The notes under the pieces: generated by a model
What the model was told of the DNA's origin: nothing
What the model saw: the letters and a program-made list of their open reading frames with translations, nothing else
Database searches by the model: none
In this document: piece after piece, positions 27,323-36,493 of the stretch
How positions within the stretch are numbered: position 1 is the first letter of the stretch
How the letters are laid out: every line of letters starts with the position of its first letter
Program-made: the position numbers and the translations under genes
Assembly: GCF_015667795.1 (NCBI RefSeq)
Contig: NZ_JADPEL010000008.1
Coordinates: 1 to 64,000, forward strand
Length of the DNA: 64,000 nt
Direction of reading: 5' to 3'
Origin: Clostridium sp. D53t1_180928_C8
Lineage (GTDB): Bacteria; Bacillota; Clostridia; Clostridiales; Clostridiaceae

Positions 27323-28541
27323 GACAAAATCCTCCTTTTTCTGTAGGAGTAAAATTTCCTTTTACATACCCATCTTCCATAGAAATTTTTATTTCGGTAT
27401 CACCTTCAAAAAACTCTTTACTTTTAACTAATTTGCCATTTCCATCCTCTATTATAGCATAACCTTTTGCTAAAATATTTAAAGGATTATGGGCATTTAA
27501 TATATTATTTAACGAGAATATCTTCTCTTTATTGCTCTTTATCTTAAACTCTAATATCTTTTCTATTTTTTCCTTTAAATTATCAATCTCTAAATATGCA
27601 TTTACAATTCTATTGCTTGGTGAATTTAAACTTAAAATTTTCTCTAAACTTTTAACCTTTTGATTTTCTTCTTTAAGTCTATCACCTATTATAGTACTTA
27701 ATCTATCTTCATAGTTACTAATCTGCTTATATTGATCTACTTCTAAAGGTACAACTACTTCAGCTGCTTGTGACGGAGTGGCTGCTCTAAAATCTGCTAC
27801 AAAATCTGATATAGTAAAGTCAACTTCATGACCAACGGCTGATACAATAGGTATTGATGATTTAAAAATAACATATGCTAATGGCTCTTCGTTAAAGTTC
27901 CATAGTTCTTCCATGGATCCTCCACCTCTACCTATTATAATAACATCTACATTTTTCTTTTTATTAAAATACTCTATACCTTCAATTATAGTTTTATATG
28001 CTCCCTCCCCCTGTACTAAGGCAGGATAAAGAATAATATCAACTTTTGAATTTCTTCTTCTTATAACATTAATTATATCATGTATAGCAGCACCAGTTTC
28101 TGCCGTTACAATGCCTATCTTATATGGATTTTTAGGAAGGGGTTTTTTAAACTCTTCTTCAAAATACCCCTCCCTACTTAACTTTTCCTTTAACTTTTCA
28201 AATTTTATGTGAAGTTCCCCTAGACCTTCTTGTTCTATCCTATCACAATATATCTGAAATGTTCCATTTGCAGTATATACAGACGCTCTTCCTGATACTA
28301 TTACAGCCATTCCTTCTTGTAATACTATATCTAAATCAAAGCTTTTACTTTTGAACATAATACAATTAATCTTACTATTCTCATCTTTTAATGAAAAATA
28401 AATATGCCCACTAGAATGATATTTTAAATTTGAAATTTCTCCTCTTACAGAAAGGTTATTTAATATGAAATCATTATCTAATACCTTTTTTATATAATTA
28501 TTAACTTCTGATACTGTTAAAGTTTTAATTTTCATTTTCAT
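27300..28541 (-). CDS. xseA: Exodeoxyribonuclease VII large subunit
   Basis: 413 residues: an N-terminal OB-fold (1-100, with [18 protein letters not shown]) and a nuclease core (120-400) with [14 protein letters not shown] and VGHEVDFT motifs. Degrades single-stranded DNA in both directions with XseB. Start ATG at 28541 overlaps the end of folD; ATG 28535 is equally possible, and neither has a clear ribosome site, so translational coupling is likely. Confidence 0.95.
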   Translation of the reverse strand: MKMKIKTLTVSEVNNYIKKVLDNDFILNNLSVRGEISNLKYHSSGHIYFSLKDENSKINCIMFKSKSFDLDIVLQEGMAVIVSGRASVYTANGTFQIYCDRIEQEGLGELHIKFEKLKEKLSREGYFEEEFKKPLPKNPYKIGIVTAETGAAIHDIINVIRRRNSKVDIILYPALVQGEGAYKTIIEGIEYFNKKKNVDVIIIGRGGGSMEELWNFNEEPLAYVIFKSSIPIVSAVGHEVDFTISDFVADFRAATPSQAAEVVVPLEVDQYKQISNYEDRLSTIIGDRLKEENQKVKSLEKILSLNSPSNRIVNAYLEIDNLKEKIEKILEFKIKSNKEKIFSLNNILNAHNPLNILAKGYAIIEDGNGKLVKSKEFFEGDTEIKISMEDGYVKGNFTPTEKGGFCHGKEGKL

Positions 28542-29379
28542 ACTTTTCTAAAGCCTCACATACATTCTTCATTAAAAGAGTTGTTGTAAGAGCCCCAACA
28601 CCACCTGGAACAGGTGTAACAAAAGCAGCTTTATTTATAACTTTTTCAAAATCAACGTCACCAGTAATTTTTCCTTCTACAGAATTAGTTCCTACATCAA
28701 TAACTATTGCACCATCTTTTACATAGCTATCATCTATAAACTTTGCTTTTCCTATAGCAACAATTAAAATATCTGCTCTCTTACATACTTCTTTTAATTC
28801 TTTAGTCCTTGAATGGCAAATTGTAACTGTACAATTTTCTTTAAGCATTAATGCTGATGCTGGCTTACCTACTATATTACTTCTTCCAACAACAACAACT
28901 TCCATTCCCTCTAAGTTTATATCTAAGCTCTTTAATATTGTTAATACTGATTTAGGAGTACATGGCATAAAAGTATCTTCTCCCATATACAATTTACCTT
29001 GATTAACAAATGTTAAGCAATCTATATCCTTCTCTGGAGATATTGATGATATTATTTTCTTTTCATCCATGTTTTTAGGTAAAGGTAACTGAAGTATTAT
29101 TCCATTAATACTATTATCATTATTTAATTCTTCTATTTTTTTTACTAATTCAATTTCTGTTACTTCTTCACTTAAATGAATTCTCTCAAACTCTAATCCT
29201 AGTGAAACTGCCACCTTTTCTTGATTATTTAAATAAAATAATGATCCTCCATCATTCCCAACTAATATAGATGCAACCTTAGGAGTATTTATTCCTTTTA
29301 ACTTTCTACTTTCTACAAAGTTTTTTATATCTTCCTTAACTCCTAAAGCTATAACTTTACCATCTATTCTATCACCCAT
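28525..29379 (-). CDS. folD: Methylenetetrahydrofolate dehydrogenase/cyclohydrolase
   Basis: Bifunctional enzyme interconverting 5,10-methylene- and 10-formyl-tetrahydrofolate using NADP. 284 residues with the Lys-containing catalytic region (YLNNQEK), the QLPLP motif, the GRSNIVGKP nucleotide loop and the C-terminal [11 protein letters not shown] signature. Start ATG at 29379 with AGAGGGGG upstream. Order nusB-folD-xseA-xseB-ispA is the standard Firmicute one. Confidence 0.96.
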   Translation of the reverse strand: MGDRIDGKVIALGVKEDIKNFVESRKLKGINTPKVASILVGNDGGSLFYLNNQEKVAVSLGLEFERIHLSEEVTEIELVKKIEELNNDNSINGIILQLPLPKNMDEKKIISSISPEKDIDCLTFVNQGKLYMGEDTFMPCTPKSVLTILKSLDINLEGMEVVVVGRSNIVGKPASALMLKENCTVTICHSRTKELKEVCKRADILIVAIGKAKFIDDSYVKDGAIVIDVGTNSVEGKITGDVDFEKVINKAAFVTPVPGGVGALTTTLLMKNVCEALEKYENEN

Positions 29380-29419
29380 GTTTTTGCCCCCTCTAACTCT
29401 CTCGAAAATAATTTTTCGT

Positions 29420-29824
29420 TTATAAACTTTTTAAGACTTTATCTAATACTCCGTTAACAAATGAACAGCTCTTTTCATCTGAATATTTTTTAGTTAATTC
29501 AACTGCCTCATTTATTGCTACGCTACCTGGAACATCCTCAACAAAAAGCATTTCTCCTACTGCTAATCTTAATATTGTAATGTTAACTTTAGAAATTCTA
29601 TCTAATTTCCAATTTACTAAAGCATCTACTATCTTACCATTAATAACTTCTAAGTTATCAGTAACTGTTTTTACAACATTTTTTATATATTCTACGTCTA
29701 TAGTATTTAAATCCATCTCATAATCTTCGATAAAATTTTCTATTGTTTCCTCATAACTATTTTTGCTAAGTTCCATGCTAAAAAGCAACTCCATTGCTTT
29801 TTCTCTTGATTTCTGTCTTTTCAT
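29420..29824 (-). CDS. nusB: Transcription antitermination protein NusB
   Basis: About 134 residues, all-helical. Binds boxA RNA with ribosomal protein S10 to prevent premature termination in rRNA operons. The typical start KRQKSREKAMELLFSME and the C-terminal VAINEAVELTKKYS segment are present. The start is ATG 29824, five bases after AGGAGG; a longer frame from 29854 has no ribosome site. First gene of the folD-xse-ispA-dxs run, with a TATAAT -10 at 29876-29871. Confidence 0.95.
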   Translation of the reverse strand: MKRQKSREKAMELLFSMELSKNSYEETIENFIEDYEMDLNTIDVEYIKNVVKTVTDNLEVINGKIVDALVNWKLDRISKVNITILRLAVGEMLFVEDVPGSVAINEAVELTKKYSDEKSCSFVNGVLDKVLKSL

Positions 29825-29870
29825 AACTTCCTCCTGAGTATATATAATATACATTAATCTCTTTATTTGT

Positions 29871-29876
29871 ATTATA
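29871..29876 (-). promoter_or_regulatory. -10 element before nusB
   Basis: TATAAT on the minus strand, 46 bases before the nusB ATG. No strong -35 at 17 bases, so the assignment rests on the perfect -10 hexamer alone. Confidence 0.45.
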
Positions 29877-29931
29877 AACTTATATTACATTAATTAAACA
29901 TATGTATATTACAATATTATCTTATTTATGT

Positions 29932-30101
29932 CCATAAAAAATAACTTTTATGGCTCAACTTTTACTATTATAAATAATTTTTATAAAATTTACTATCTAA
30001 AAATTTTATTTGATAGTTAGTAGTTGTAAAATTTTCACCTATTTTAAGATGAAATACAACAAAAAATGGCCCCTAGATAAGAATTCCAACCTTCATCTTA
30101 A
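29932..30101 (-). ncRNA. Structured intergenic RNA candidate upstream of nusB
   Basis: The 351-bp gap between nusB and the Asp23 gene holds three consecutive perfect inverted repeats read on the minus strand: 10 bp (30092-30101 with 30044-30053, enclosing 38 bases), 6 bp (30012-30017 with 29992-29997) and 8 bp (29946-29953 with 29932-29939). A TATAAT lies just upstream at 30126-30121. It contains no open frame. It does not match a riboswitch class I know. It could be a small RNA or the nusB leader. Confidence 0.35.
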
Positions 30102-30145
30102 GAATTCAGTTTATGTAAACATTATATTTTTTCTATTACAATGAG

Positions 30146-30170
30146 AAACCCTCTGTTTAACAGAGGGTTT
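30146..30170. terminator. Terminator after the Asp23 gene
   Basis: Perfect 10-bp GC-containing stem (30146-30155 with 30161-30170), five-base loop. The longer T run is on the plus strand; on the minus strand only TTT then C follows. It lies directly after the Asp23-family stop codon. Confidence 0.7.
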
Positions 30171-30175
30171 TTTTA

Positions 30176-30565
30176 CTAAACTTCTAATGTTTCCTGTTGC
30201 TCCTGCTTTGGAACAAATATGTTTTGAACATTGACATTAACTTTGTCAACCTTTAATCCAGTCATAGCTTCAACAGTCTTTTTTACATTTTCTTGAACTG
30301 CACTTACTACCTCTGGAATTTTCATACCATACTCTACAGCTACATTTAATTCAATTATAGCCTTATCCTCTTCTAATGTAACTTTTACACTCTTCCCACT
30401 AGAAGACTTTTTACCTTTTAATATTTGTGATATGTTACTTGAAACTCCATGTGGAACTTCAACGATTCCTTGAATTTCATCTGCTGCTATTTCCGCTATA
30501 ACACTTACTACCTCATCAGAAATTTTAACAATTCCTATAGTAGATTCATTGTTTACATTTTCCAT
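30176..30565 (-). CDS. Asp23/Gls24-family envelope stress protein
   Basis: 129 residues of the Asp23/Gls24 family, with the typical GIVKISDEVVSVIAEIAA start and a central VNVAVEYG-like strand. Family members are cytoplasmic, often membrane-associated and abundant, and are linked to cell-envelope stress. This gene is the counterpart of Bacillus yqhY, which lies between accC and nusB; the acc genes are absent here. Start ATG at 30565, TAAGGAGG upstream. Its leader can form two competing hairpins. Confidence 0.9.
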   Translation of the reverse strand: MENVNNESTIGIVKISDEVVSVIAEIAADEIQGIVEVPHGVSSNISQILKGKKSSSGKSVKVTLEEDKAIIELNVAVEYGMKIPEVVSAVQENVKKTVEAMTGLKVDKVNVNVQNIFVPKQEQQETLEV

Positions 30566-30609
30566 GCCTTAACCTCCTTAAGGTTTATTATATAAACCTA
30601 CTTTTCCTT
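30566..30609 (-). promoter_or_regulatory. Asp23 leader with two competing hairpins at the ribosome site
   Basis: On the minus strand an 8-bp hairpin (30599-30592 with 30588-30581) lies directly before TAAGGAGG. The sequence AACCT of its 3' arm can instead pair with AGGTT inside the ribosome site (five-base loop). The two structures exclude each other, and one of them would hide part of the Shine-Dalgarno. Confidence 0.4.
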
Positions 30610-30615
30610 ATGTTT

Positions 30616-30644
30616 ATTATAGCAAAAGAGCCTTTATATTACAA
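30616..30644 (-). promoter_or_regulatory. Sigma-A promoter of the Asp23 gene
   Basis: TTGTAA (30644-30639), 17 bases, TATAAT (30621-30616) on the minus strand, just downstream of the spoIIIAH stop. This gives the Asp23 gene a vegetative promoter separate from the sporulation operon. Confidence 0.65.
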
Positions 30645-30648
30645 CGAA

Positions 30649-31176
30649 TTATTTCATTGATGTTATATCTACATCATTTAATGTAGTAATATCTTCAACA
30701 ACTTTCTTAATTGAAGCTGAATTTTCTTCAGTTAAAACATCTTCTACTTTAACATAAACCTTAACTGTTTTATTCTCATTAATCATACAAAGAGCATCTT
30801 CATAACCTTTATTTCTAATTTCTGATTCAACCCTACTTTCTTGATCTTTCATCTTAGCCTTTTCAACTAATGCATTATTTGCTATATCCTTTGATTCTTG
30901 TGATGCATTAGCATCCTCTGTAATAGCCTTCATATCATCTACATACTTTTCATCTTGTTGCTCTTTAGTTAATCTCATGCTATAAAAATATTCTGTTGTA
31001 CTTAAAGTTTCTTCTGTTGCTGAATCTGTTTTAGTATTGTCAGTATTTTGTTTTAATACAGCCTCTAAGCTTGTTGGATCGTTATATCCATTTTCATTTA
31101 GCTTCATAGATAGCACTCCAACACATACTATTAAAGCCATAAGTGTAAAAATAATCCCAAATTGTTTTTTTGTCAT
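30649..31176 (-). CDS. spoIIIAH: Stage III sporulation protein AH
   Basis: 175 residues: one N-terminal membrane helix (about 5-24), a Ser/Thr/Asp-rich linker and a C-terminal ring-building domain of the FliF/EscJ type (about 100-175). In Bacillus it is made in the mother cell and binds forespore SpoIIQ across the intermembrane space, forming the feeding-tube channel. Start ATG at 31176, GGGAGG upstream. Last gene of the eight-gene spoIIIA operon. Confidence 0.93.
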   Translation of the reverse strand: MTKKQFGIIFTLMALIVCVGVLSMKLNENGYNDPTSLEAVLKQNTDNTKTDSATEETLSTTEYFYSMRLTKEQQDEKYVDDMKAITEDANASQESKDIANNALVEKAKMKDQESRVESEIRNKGYEDALCMINENKTVKVYVKVEDVLTEENSASIKKVVEDITTLNDVDITSMK

Positions 31177-31214
31177 TTTTAATTCCTCCCATTCTTTTTA
31201 TATAACATTATATG

Positions 31215-31832
31215 CTAGCTACCCATAGGATATACATTAACCTTATCTAAACTTAAATTATAGAAGCTTGATACAGCTTTTTGTATATCATAAGTTATCT
31301 TATTGCTCTTTGCTCCTTCTGCAACGATTATTATACCTGTAATCTGAGGCTTATAAGTTTTCGTTATAAAAGGTTCACTTGTATTTGAATCATTTTGCAT
31401 TACAACTGTTGCACCCTCTGTTTCTTGCTTTGTTATCCTTGTTCCTCCATTATTATCTTCCTCTTGTGTTTCAGATGTTTGAGTATTTGAGTTTGTAGCT
31501 GGTACTAATACTTCACTGCTTTCAAAATAAATCTCAACTTCAACCTCACCCACGCCATCTATTTTAGAAAGTATACTTTTTAATTCTTGCTTTTTTTGTG
31601 TTTCATAATCTAATAGTTCTTTAGATGTTGTAATACCTTCATCTCCAGCAACTTCCTGTGCTCCACTAGGTGTGTTATCAACATTCCCCTTACTTAATCC
31701 AGCATCATCTCCCATAAAATTACTTACCGCTAGCCATAAAAATATAATTACAAGTAATACTATTAAGCAGTTAACAAACTTTTTATTTTGCATTAGTTTA
31801 TTCATTTCACCATTAAATTTATCTTTATCCAT
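31215..31832 (-). CDS. spoIIIAG: Stage III sporulation protein AG
   Basis: About 205 residues: one membrane helix (about 17-38), then an outer domain with two strands of the ring-building fold separated by an insert rich in Thr/Asn/Gln. In Bacillus it builds a large ring in the mother-cell membrane. The ATG at 31832 is preceded by AGGAGG and AGAGG; the GTG at 31844 is too close to the ribosome site. Confidence 0.92.
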   Translation of the reverse strand: MDKDKFNGEMNKLMQNKKFVNCLIVLLVIIFLWLAVSNFMGDDAGLSKGNVDNTPSGAQEVAGDEGITTSKELLDYETQKKQELKSILSKIDGVGEVEVEIYFESSEVLVPATNSNTQTSETQEEDNNGGTRITKQETEGATVVMQNDSNTSEPFITKTYKPQITGIIIVAEGAKSNKITYDIQKAVSSFYNLSLDKVNVYPMGS

Positions 31833-31858
31833 ACCTCTCTTCACCCTCCTATCTTTTT

Positions 31859-32443
31859 CTATTTTCCCATACTATATAACTTTATTTTTTCTGGTGGTAT
31901 TTTAAAAACTTCTGATAAATAATTTTTTATTTCCTCTGCGTTTTCTACTTTTCCATCATTAGATACTGCTTCTTCACTTTCCTCATCTATATTAATTTTA
32001 ATGCTGTCAACTATTTTTATTCCATTTTCCTTTACACCAACTTCTAGACTCTCTATGCTATATGTCATACTCTGTAAATTTATTTCACATTCAACATTAG
32101 ATTTAAAATCTTTATTTGAAAATTCTTCCTTAAGTAAGCTATCACAATTGCTATTTAAATTATTTTTAAAAGATTCTATTTGATTTTTGCTTACATCCTT
32201 TTCATTTTCACTAGTAGTTCCTTCATAAAACATGCTTTCATAATTCTTTATTGTATTTACTAACTCTTGTTCTCCACCAGTAAAAAATTTTATAATTGGA
32301 TTTATCATTACTGAAATCAATATAAGACCTAATACAAATTTTATATACTTCTTCATTGAATTATCTGGAGAAATTATATCTACTGCAGTCATAAATATCA
32401 TAGTTGCAACTAATGTTATAACAAAATTATTTATATACTCCAT
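31859..32443 (-). CDS. spoIIIAF: Stage III sporulation protein AF
   Basis: About 194 residues: two N-terminal membrane helices (about 5-25 and 33-53) and an acidic soluble domain with a ring-building-like C-terminus. The start is ATG 32443; its AGGAGG lies in the last codons of spoIIIAE. Member of the SpoIIIA-SpoIIQ channel. Confidence 0.92.
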   Translation of the reverse strand: MEYINNFVITLVATMIFMTAVDIISPDNSMKKYIKFVLGLILISVMINPIIKFFTGGEQELVNTIKNYESMFYEGTTSENEKDVSKNQIESFKNNLNSNCDSLLKEEFSNKDFKSNVECEINLQSMTYSIESLEVGVKENGIKIVDSIKINIDEESEEAVSNDGKVENAEEIKNYLSEVFKIPPEKIKLYSMGK

Positions 32444-32447
32444 CACC

Positions 32448-33641
32448 TTAACCTCCTATAACAAATTTACCTGCAGATATCATAATTGATATAAGAATAA
32501 AGAACATTATACTTACACTTACTACACAGGACATTATAAGCACTAATGATTCTCCTGCTGCAGCTATAGAGCTAGTAATTCTTTTATCTGTTATAGGTTC
32601 AAGTAATGCTGCTGAAAGCTTAAATATAAGTGATGATAATATTAATTTAATAATAGGATATAAAATTATTAATATTATAACTATTAATCCAATAGATCCA
32701 ATGGCATTTTTTATAATCAATGAATATCCTGCTACAGATGCTATAGCATCTGAAAATGACTTTCCTACTATTGGTATAAAATTATCAACAGCAAATTTAG
32801 TTGTCTTTAAAGTAACTGCATCTATTGTTGAAGAGGTTATACCTCTAATTGTTAATACACCAATAAAAATTGTAAGAATAATTCCCTGAAGCCATACAGT
32901 AGATTTTTTTACCATTCCACATAAATTGGATAGTTTTGCTTCAGTTGAGATATTATTTGTAAACTGCAATACAAATGTTATTAATATTAATGGTATTATT
33001 ACATTTATATATATTTTAGGAATTAATATTGTAGCTCCAAGTATTATTGGATCCATTGTAGCTGCTTGAGTTAATCCTCCAGCTGCTGCTAGCATCAATA
33101 CTAATACTGGTAAAACCTTATCCATAAAATCTGCTATTTGAACAATGACATCCTTTGCTAGTGATATTGATATAATGAAAGTTTTTGATAGTAATATTAT
33201 TAAAATTGCATAACAAGCATAAAAAGCTACTTGTGATACTCCCTCACTAGAAAAAGAAGATTGTATATTTTTAAACAATGAACATATTATTCCTATTGCA
33301 ACAATTGAAAATGCTAATGCTAACACGGTTTTTACTTCTCTAAAAAACAAACTTATTACAGCATTTAAAACTGTTGAAAATGATATATTTCCTTCTCCTG
33401 TTTCTATATAACTTTGTATATAACTTATAGGGTCTAGTTCATTAACAAGTTCTACATCACTTTTCATTGTGTTTATATAATCATATAAGCTGTTAAGCTT
33501 TGATTCTACCTCTTCATCATTGGTTACAGTAGTAAGTTCTTCTGCATAAACAACTTTATTGGGAACTATAGAAATTCCACTAACTGTTAGAATACTGATA
33601 ATTGTCAAAGACCAAATTATCTTTAAAATATAGTTTCTCAT
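32448..33641 (-). CDS. spoIIIAE: Stage III sporulation protein AE
   Basis: 397 residues: an N-terminal signal-like segment (to about residue 33, ending VYA), a short outer domain, then about seven hydrophobic helices. In Bacillus SpoIIIAE is a polytopic membrane core protein of the channel. Start ATG at 33641 with AGGTGAG upstream. Tight spacing to AD and AF. Confidence 0.93.
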   Translation of the reverse strand: MRNYILKIIWSLTIISILTVSGISIVPNKVVYAEELTTVTNDEEVESKLNSLYDYINTMKSDVELVNELDPISYIQSYIETGEGNISFSTVLNAVISLFFREVKTVLALAFSIVAIGIICSLFKNIQSSFSSEGVSQVAFYACYAILIILLSKTFIISISLAKDVIVQIADFMDKVLPVLVLMLAAAGGLTQAATMDPIILGATILIPKIYINVIIPLILITFVLQFTNNISTEAKLSNLCGMVKKSTVWLQGIILTIFIGVLTIRGITSSTIDAVTLKTTKFAVDNFIPIVGKSFSDAIASVAGYSLIIKNAIGSIGLIVIILIILYPIIKLILSSLIFKLSAALLEPITDKRITSSIAAAGESLVLIMSCVVSVSIMFFILISIMISAGKFVIGG

Positions 33642-33649
33642 TTTCTCAC

Positions 33650-34033
33650 CTACAATATCTGAAGAATTGAATTCAATACAGCCATTAAGATTGGAATAGC
33701 TAGTCCTAATATCATAATTTTCCCTGCAAATTCAACCTTAGTACCTATACTTCCTGCACCAGAATCCTTACATATTTCGCTGCAAAATGATGTTATATAA
33801 GCTATTGCAAGAATTTTTAATACAATACCAATATATACAGTGTCTATATTAGCTTTATTTGCAATTTCTTTAATAAAATCTATTACATCTCCTAACTGTC
33901 CTATCATATAAAGGAATATTCCTATTCCAGCTGCGAGAACTACAAACAATCCAACTTCTGATTTCTTATCTTTCAATAAAAGGAATATGAATAACGCAGT
34001 AAAAGCAAAAAATGCAACTTTAATTATCTCCAT
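33650..34033 (-). CDS. spoIIIAD: Stage III sporulation protein AD
   Basis: About 127 residues with four hydrophobic helices; related in layout to flagellar/secretion export-gate proteins. The start is ATG 34033 (AGGTGG five bases upstream); the GTG at 34042 lies in the ribosome site and overlaps the stop of spoIIIAC. Confidence 0.92.
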   Translation of the reverse strand: MEIIKVAFFAFTALFIFLLLKDKKSEVGLFVVLAAGIGIFLYMIGQLGDVIDFIKEIANKANIDTVYIGIVLKILAIAYITSFCSEICKDSGAGSIGTKVEFAGKIMILGLAIPILMAVLNSILQIL

Positions 34034-34042
34034 AAAGCCCAC

Positions 34043-34240
34043 CTAAAAAGTAAACATAGTTTTCACAGTATCAAAAAGATTTGATATCATTCCGATAATA
34101 GTAATTAATATAATAACCATTCCTGCTAAATTAGCTAATACTGCAATTTCATCTTTCCCATTTCCTTTTAATACTTTTTCAATAACCATAAGTAAAATTC
34201 CCATTGCACCGATTTTAAATAATAAACTTACATCAAACAT
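34043..34240 (-). CDS. spoIIIAC: Stage III sporulation protein AC
   Basis: 65 residues, two membrane helices with a short polar loop containing GNGKDE. Start ATG at 34240 with GGGGGG-type ribosome site upstream. Standard size for SpoIIIAC; lies between AB and AD. Confidence 0.92.
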   Translation of the reverse strand: MFDVSLLFKIGAMGILLMVIEKVLKGNGKDEIAVLANLAGMVIILITIIGMISNLFDTVKTMFTF

Positions 34241-34258
34241 AATAAATTATATCCCCCC

Positions 34259-34777
34259 TTAGATAAAAAATATTGCTAGCATCGCACCAATAGACAATCC
34301 CAACGTTCTATATAATTTAATATTTTCTTTTTCAAACCTTCTAGCTTCCTTATAATTTACATCTATATTATCTAATGCTACTTTAAATATTTTGTCTTGT
34401 CCTGTTACTCCAGATGAACCAAGAGTTTTAAAAAAATCACTTATAATTTTATGATCATCTACACTTAAATTTACTTTTTCTGCTATTTTTGTATAAGCAC
34501 TTTCAAAGCTCTCATATATGCTCCCCGTATAACCATTGTCAAGTGTAAATGCCATATCAGTAAATATCTCTGAAACTGGCTCTGAAACCTTTTTGCTAAT
34601 TTCTAATAAGGCTTCTGGCAATGGAGTATTAGAATATATAATCTCATTACTTAACAATAATAAACTTTTTTGAAACTCCTTTAAATGTATACTTCTTCTT
34701 TTGTAATTTTCTCCATAAAAATAACCTACAAATGTACAAATTAGAAACATTAAAAAAATCATTACATTTCTAAGCAT
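34259..34777 (-). CDS. spoIIIAB: Stage III sporulation protein AB
   Basis: 172 residues: one N-terminal helix (3-20), a helical soluble part resembling type II secretion F-domain proteins, and a C-terminal helix (155-172). Start ATG at 34777, GGGGAAGGA upstream, overlapping the 3' end of spoIIIAA by 16 bp. Confidence 0.93.
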   Translation of the reverse strand: MLRNVMIFLMFLICTFVGYFYGENYKRRSIHLKEFQKSLLLLSNEIIYSNTPLPEALLEISKKVSEPVSEIFTDMAFTLDNGYTGSIYESFESAYTKIAEKVNLSVDDHKIISDFFKTLGSSGVTGQDKIFKVALDNIDVNYKEARRFEKENIKLYRTLGLSIGAMLAIFFI

Positions 34778-35685
34778 TGTAATTCCTTCCCCCTATTTAC
34801 CTTATAAACTTTTTCTATAGTTCCAGCCCCCCTTCGATTGCTTAAGACTATAACTCTTTCTAGCACACAATTATCTATTAATTCTTTGAAAACTTTTCTA
34901 TTATAAATATCATCTATATCATAACCATGTACTGTAACTATAATATTAACTCCTGAATTAAAAGCCATATTCAGTGCTTCTAAATCACCTTCTGTTCCTA
35001 TTTCATCACATATTAATACTTCTGGAGAAAGACTTCTTATAGCCATAATCATTCCTGACTTCTTTAAACAATTATCTAAAATATCAGTTCTAATTCCTAC
35101 ATTCATTTGAGGAATCCCATTATAACAAGCAGCAATTTCACTTCTTTCATCTACTATTGTTACTTTTTTTCCTTTTAAATTTATTTGATACATTCCATTT
35201 GATAAATTTTTTGCTATATCTCGTAATATTGTTGTTTTCCCACATTTAGGAGGAGATACTATTAATGTATTATATACTCTATTATCATTTGTAATAAATC
35301 TCATTACTTTATTAGATGAACCTATAACCTCTTTACATATTCTTATATTCAATGATGAGATATTCTTTATAGTTCTAACTTCACCTTTTGATATTACGCA
35401 CTCTCCAGCAAGTCCAACTCTATGTCCTCCTTTTAATGTAATATATCCTTGCTTAATCTCTTCTTCAAATGCATACAATGAATAATTAGAAATTTTAGTT
35501 ATCATATACCTTAAATCTTCTCTCGTAGGAATATAATCTAACACTTTTTCTTGAAATGATAAATTTAATATTATTGGCTTTCCAACTTTAATTCTTATTT
35601 CCTGTATTCCATCCGCCATTAAAAATTCCTTGATACTATTTCCTATAGTTTCCGGAAGTATTTTATAAATTTCCTCGTATCTCAT
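34762..35685 (-). CDS. spoIIIAA: Stage III sporulation protein AA, ATPase
   Basis: 307 residues. RecA-like secretion ATPase with Walker A PPKCGKTT (near 145-152), followed by VDERSE and the Walker B segment VLICDEIG. Predicted to power assembly or transport by the SpoIIIA-SpoIIQ channel from the mother-cell cytoplasm. Start ATG at 35685. First gene of the operon. In Bacillus the promoter is sigma-E dependent; no clear sigma-E match could be placed by eye in the 250 bp upstream. Confidence 0.95.
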   Translation of the reverse strand: MRYEEIYKILPETIGNSIKEFLMADGIQEIRIKVGKPIILNLSFQEKVLDYIPTREDLRYMITKISNYSLYAFEEEIKQGYITLKGGHRVGLAGECVISKGEVRTIKNISSLNIRICKEVIGSSNKVMRFITNDNRVYNTLIVSPPKCGKTTILRDIAKNLSNGMYQINLKGKKVTIVDERSEIAACYNGIPQMNVGIRTDILDNCLKKSGMIMAIRSLSPEVLICDEIGTEGDLEALNMAFNSGVNIIVTVHGYDIDDIYNRKVFKELIDNCVLERVIVLSNRRGAGTIEKVYKVNRGKELQCLEM

Positions 35686-35852
35686 ATCATCACTTCCTTA
35701 ATTACCTTTCTCTTTAATTTTTATTTCACATAATAGCTAATTATTCATACTATAAAAAAAATATGTAAATTATTTCTTTAAAACATATGTAAAATAAATA
35801 TCTATAATAATATATTTACTTAACTACTTATAAATTCCATAAATTTAATTAA

Positions 35853-35897
35853 AAAAACACAAGTTATTGTAAACTAGTTACAATAACTTGTGTTTTT
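35853..35897 (-). terminator. 20-bp perfect terminator before spoIIIAA
   Basis: Arms 35853-35872 and 35878-35897 form a perfect 20-bp stem with a five-base loop. Seven T follow on the minus strand. It ends the zinc-ribbon gene transcript and insulates spoIIIA. Confidence 0.92.
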
Positions 35898-35934
35898 GAA
35901 AATAAGTATATTTTATAAAAAAAATATATATGTA

Positions 35935-36300
35935 TTATTCCTTAGCTATACCTCCACAAAATGGACAAGGAATAGCATTATTATTCTTTAATGCTTGCTG
36001 TTCTACAAATAAAGGTTTGCTACATTTTTCACATTGGATCTCAATATATTCATCTTCTAATTCATTTAAATCATCAAATGATACTTCCTCAAATAGTTCC
36101 TCTTGTATATCTGTTAAATCATTATCTATATATTCTATATTTTCTTCTAAATATTCTTGTCTTGAATTTAACTCCTCAACTTGTGAAGACAACTCTAACA
36201 ATATATCACTTAAAGAATTAAATATATCAGCATATTTTTCATCTTTTATCTCATTTATTTTGGTTTTAACTTTATCTATTTTAGTATATATTTCTCTCAT
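35935..36300 (-). CDS. Coiled-coil zinc-ribbon protein (CD1247 N-terminal-like)
   Basis: 121 residues. A Glu/Leu-rich coiled coil (about 1-80) and a C-terminal zinc ribbon with two CxxC knuckles (CEKC and CPFC, 20 residues apart). It resembles the clostridial family named after C. difficile CD1247, function unknown. Start ATG at 36300 with AAGGAAG upstream. It lies between efp and spoIIIAA with terminators on both sides, so it is monocistronic. Confidence 0.8.
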   Translation of the reverse strand: MREIYTKIDKVKTKINEIKDEKYADIFNSLSDILLELSSQVEELNSRQEYLEENIEYIDNDLTDIQEELFEEVSFDDLNELEDEYIEIQCEKCSKPLFVEQQALKNNNAIPCPFCGGIAKE

Positions 36301-36353
36301 ACTTTCACTTCCTTTGAAGAAATTATTTTATATATATAATTATACCCTTATTT

Positions 36354-36434
36354 AATAACTAAATCAAAGATTGATATCAAACACACTGCTCATTTCAATC
36401 GTAGGTGTAAGCTCGAATAACTAAATCAAAGATT
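36354..36434. repeat. 19-bp direct repeat pair, one copy inside a palindrome
   Basis: The 19-bp sequence starting AATAACTAAATC occurs at 36354-36372 and 36416-36434, 62 bp apart and identical. In the second copy it extends into a palindrome CTAAATC-AAA-GATTTAG. It lies between the zinc-ribbon gene and the efp terminator. It looks like a small intergenic repeat element. Confidence 0.7.
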
Positions 36435-36457
36435 TAGATTCTCGCTTATAAAAAAAC

Positions 36458-36484
36458 AAATGCTAAGTTAAAAACCTAGCATTT
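36458..36484 (-). terminator. Terminator of efp
   Basis: 8-bp stem (36458-36465 with 36477-36484), followed on the minus strand by G and seven T. Just after the efp stop. Confidence 0.85.
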
Positions 36485-36493
36485 ACTTTAAGA

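Noticed and set aside
29825-30145. Known riboswitch (tetrahydrofolate or other) before nusB-folD
   Set aside because: Conserved core sequences of known classes were not found; only generic stems are visible.
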